A stretch of 6,409 nucleotides of DNA. Source: DATLBY01 sp035526665. GTDB taxonomy: Bacteria > Acidobacteriota > Terriglobia > Bryobacterales > Bryobacteraceae. The notes below the pieces were generated by a model. It made no database searches. It saw nothing but the letters and a program-made list of their open reading frames with translations, and had not been told where the DNA came from. Within the stretch, counting starts at the first letter, position 1, and the number at the start of each line of letters is the position of its first letter. Positions 6,232 through 6,409 of the stretch are shown piece after piece. The DNA is taken from positions 1 to 6,409 of the forward strand of contig DATLBY010000370.1 of NCBI GenBank assembly GCA_035526665.1. The letters are read 5' to 3'. The position numbers and the translations under genes are program-made.

Positions 6232-6409
6232 TCACACGGGCAGGCTCGAGGCGGCTGCCGTAAACTGGGCAATCTCGGCGCTGGTGAATTCGCGCTCCTC
6301 CTGGAAAGCGATCCCGACCACGGCGCGAACGCCTCCCTGCTGGTCCGGAACGGGGATCGCAATGGCCGCCTGGGCGTTCACCGCCTTCGCGCCTGGCTTG
6401 ACGTTGCCG
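6232..6409 (-). CDS. Probable GAF-domain protein, C-terminal fragment (start outside window)
   Basis: The minus-strand frame stays open for 58 codons from the right window edge to a TGA at 6232-6234. The peptide contains AAIAIPVPDQQGGVRAVVGI followed by AFQEEREFTSAEIAQFTAAA and ends SSLPV. The order is a beta-strand with a proline-rich entry, a polar turn, a second strand VRAVVGIAF, then an EF(T/S)xxE helix start. This is the usual last third of a GAF domain, a ligand-binding or sensory module. Codon third positions are strongly G/C, as in the neighbouring genes, which supports real coding. The other domains, and therefore the role (sensor kinase, cyclase, or small stand-alone GAF protein), lie outside the window. 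It is convergent with the receptor gene and not in its operon. Function beyond the domain guess cannot be stated. Confidence 0.72.
   Translation of the reverse strand, partial: GNVKPGAKAVNAQAAIAIPVPDQQGGVRAVVGIAFQEEREFTSAEIAQFTAAASSLPV

Noticed and set aside
6239..6259. Possible hairpin GGCAG...CTGCC near the convergent junction
   Set aside because: Five-base arms, no T-tract on either strand, and it lies within the coding end of the minus-strand gene, so it does not qualify as a terminator.

Overview
The window looks like part of an Acidobacteriota chromosome, probably a Solibacter/Bryobacter-like lineage. This is inferred from gene content, not from a marker gene. The pointers are a very large Oar-type TonB-dependent receptor with an N-terminal carboxypeptidase-regulatory domain, a cupredoxin-like lipoprotein of a type I associate with this phylum, and a CtaD/CoxB pair of matching style. 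The DNA is GC-rich and densely coding, with no RNA genes, insertion sequences, CRISPR arrays or long repeats seen.

Layout. Positions 1-1532 (minus strand) carry most of ctaD, the heme-copper oxidase subunit I. It starts at a GTG and runs off the left edge during its last membrane helix. It abuts coxB (minus strand, 1533-2264), the CuA-bearing subunit II. The two are separated by nothing beyond the coxB stop codon, so they form one operon. A 100-bp divergent intergenic region (2265-2364) separates this operon from a plus-strand pair. That pair is a lipoprotein (2365-3162, TTG start behind a strong Shine-Dalgarno) and a 1017-residue outer-membrane TonB-dependent receptor (3166-6219), only 3 bp apart. 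At the right edge a minus-strand gene (6232-6409, C-terminal 58 codons only) ends 12 bp from the receptor stop. It resembles the end of a GAF domain.

How they may work together. CoxB and CtaD form the catalytic core of an aa3-type cytochrome c oxidase: all CuA, heme a, heme a3 and CuB ligands can be seen. The divergent lipoprotein has a Cys-x2-His-x2-Met motif and an upstream His-rich motif like a type 1 copper (cupredoxin) site, plus a C-terminal carboxypeptidase-regulatory-like domain. A copper or electron-transfer role beside the CuA subunit is plausible but inferred. The coupled receptor could import a ligand or assemble with the lipoprotein at the outer membrane; its substrate cannot be read from sequence.

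Most worth a second look: (i) the cupredoxin-like lipoprotein/receptor pair divergent from the oxidase operon, and (ii) subunit I, which keeps the helix-VI glutamate of A1-type oxidases but has Asn where the D-channel entry Asp is expected.
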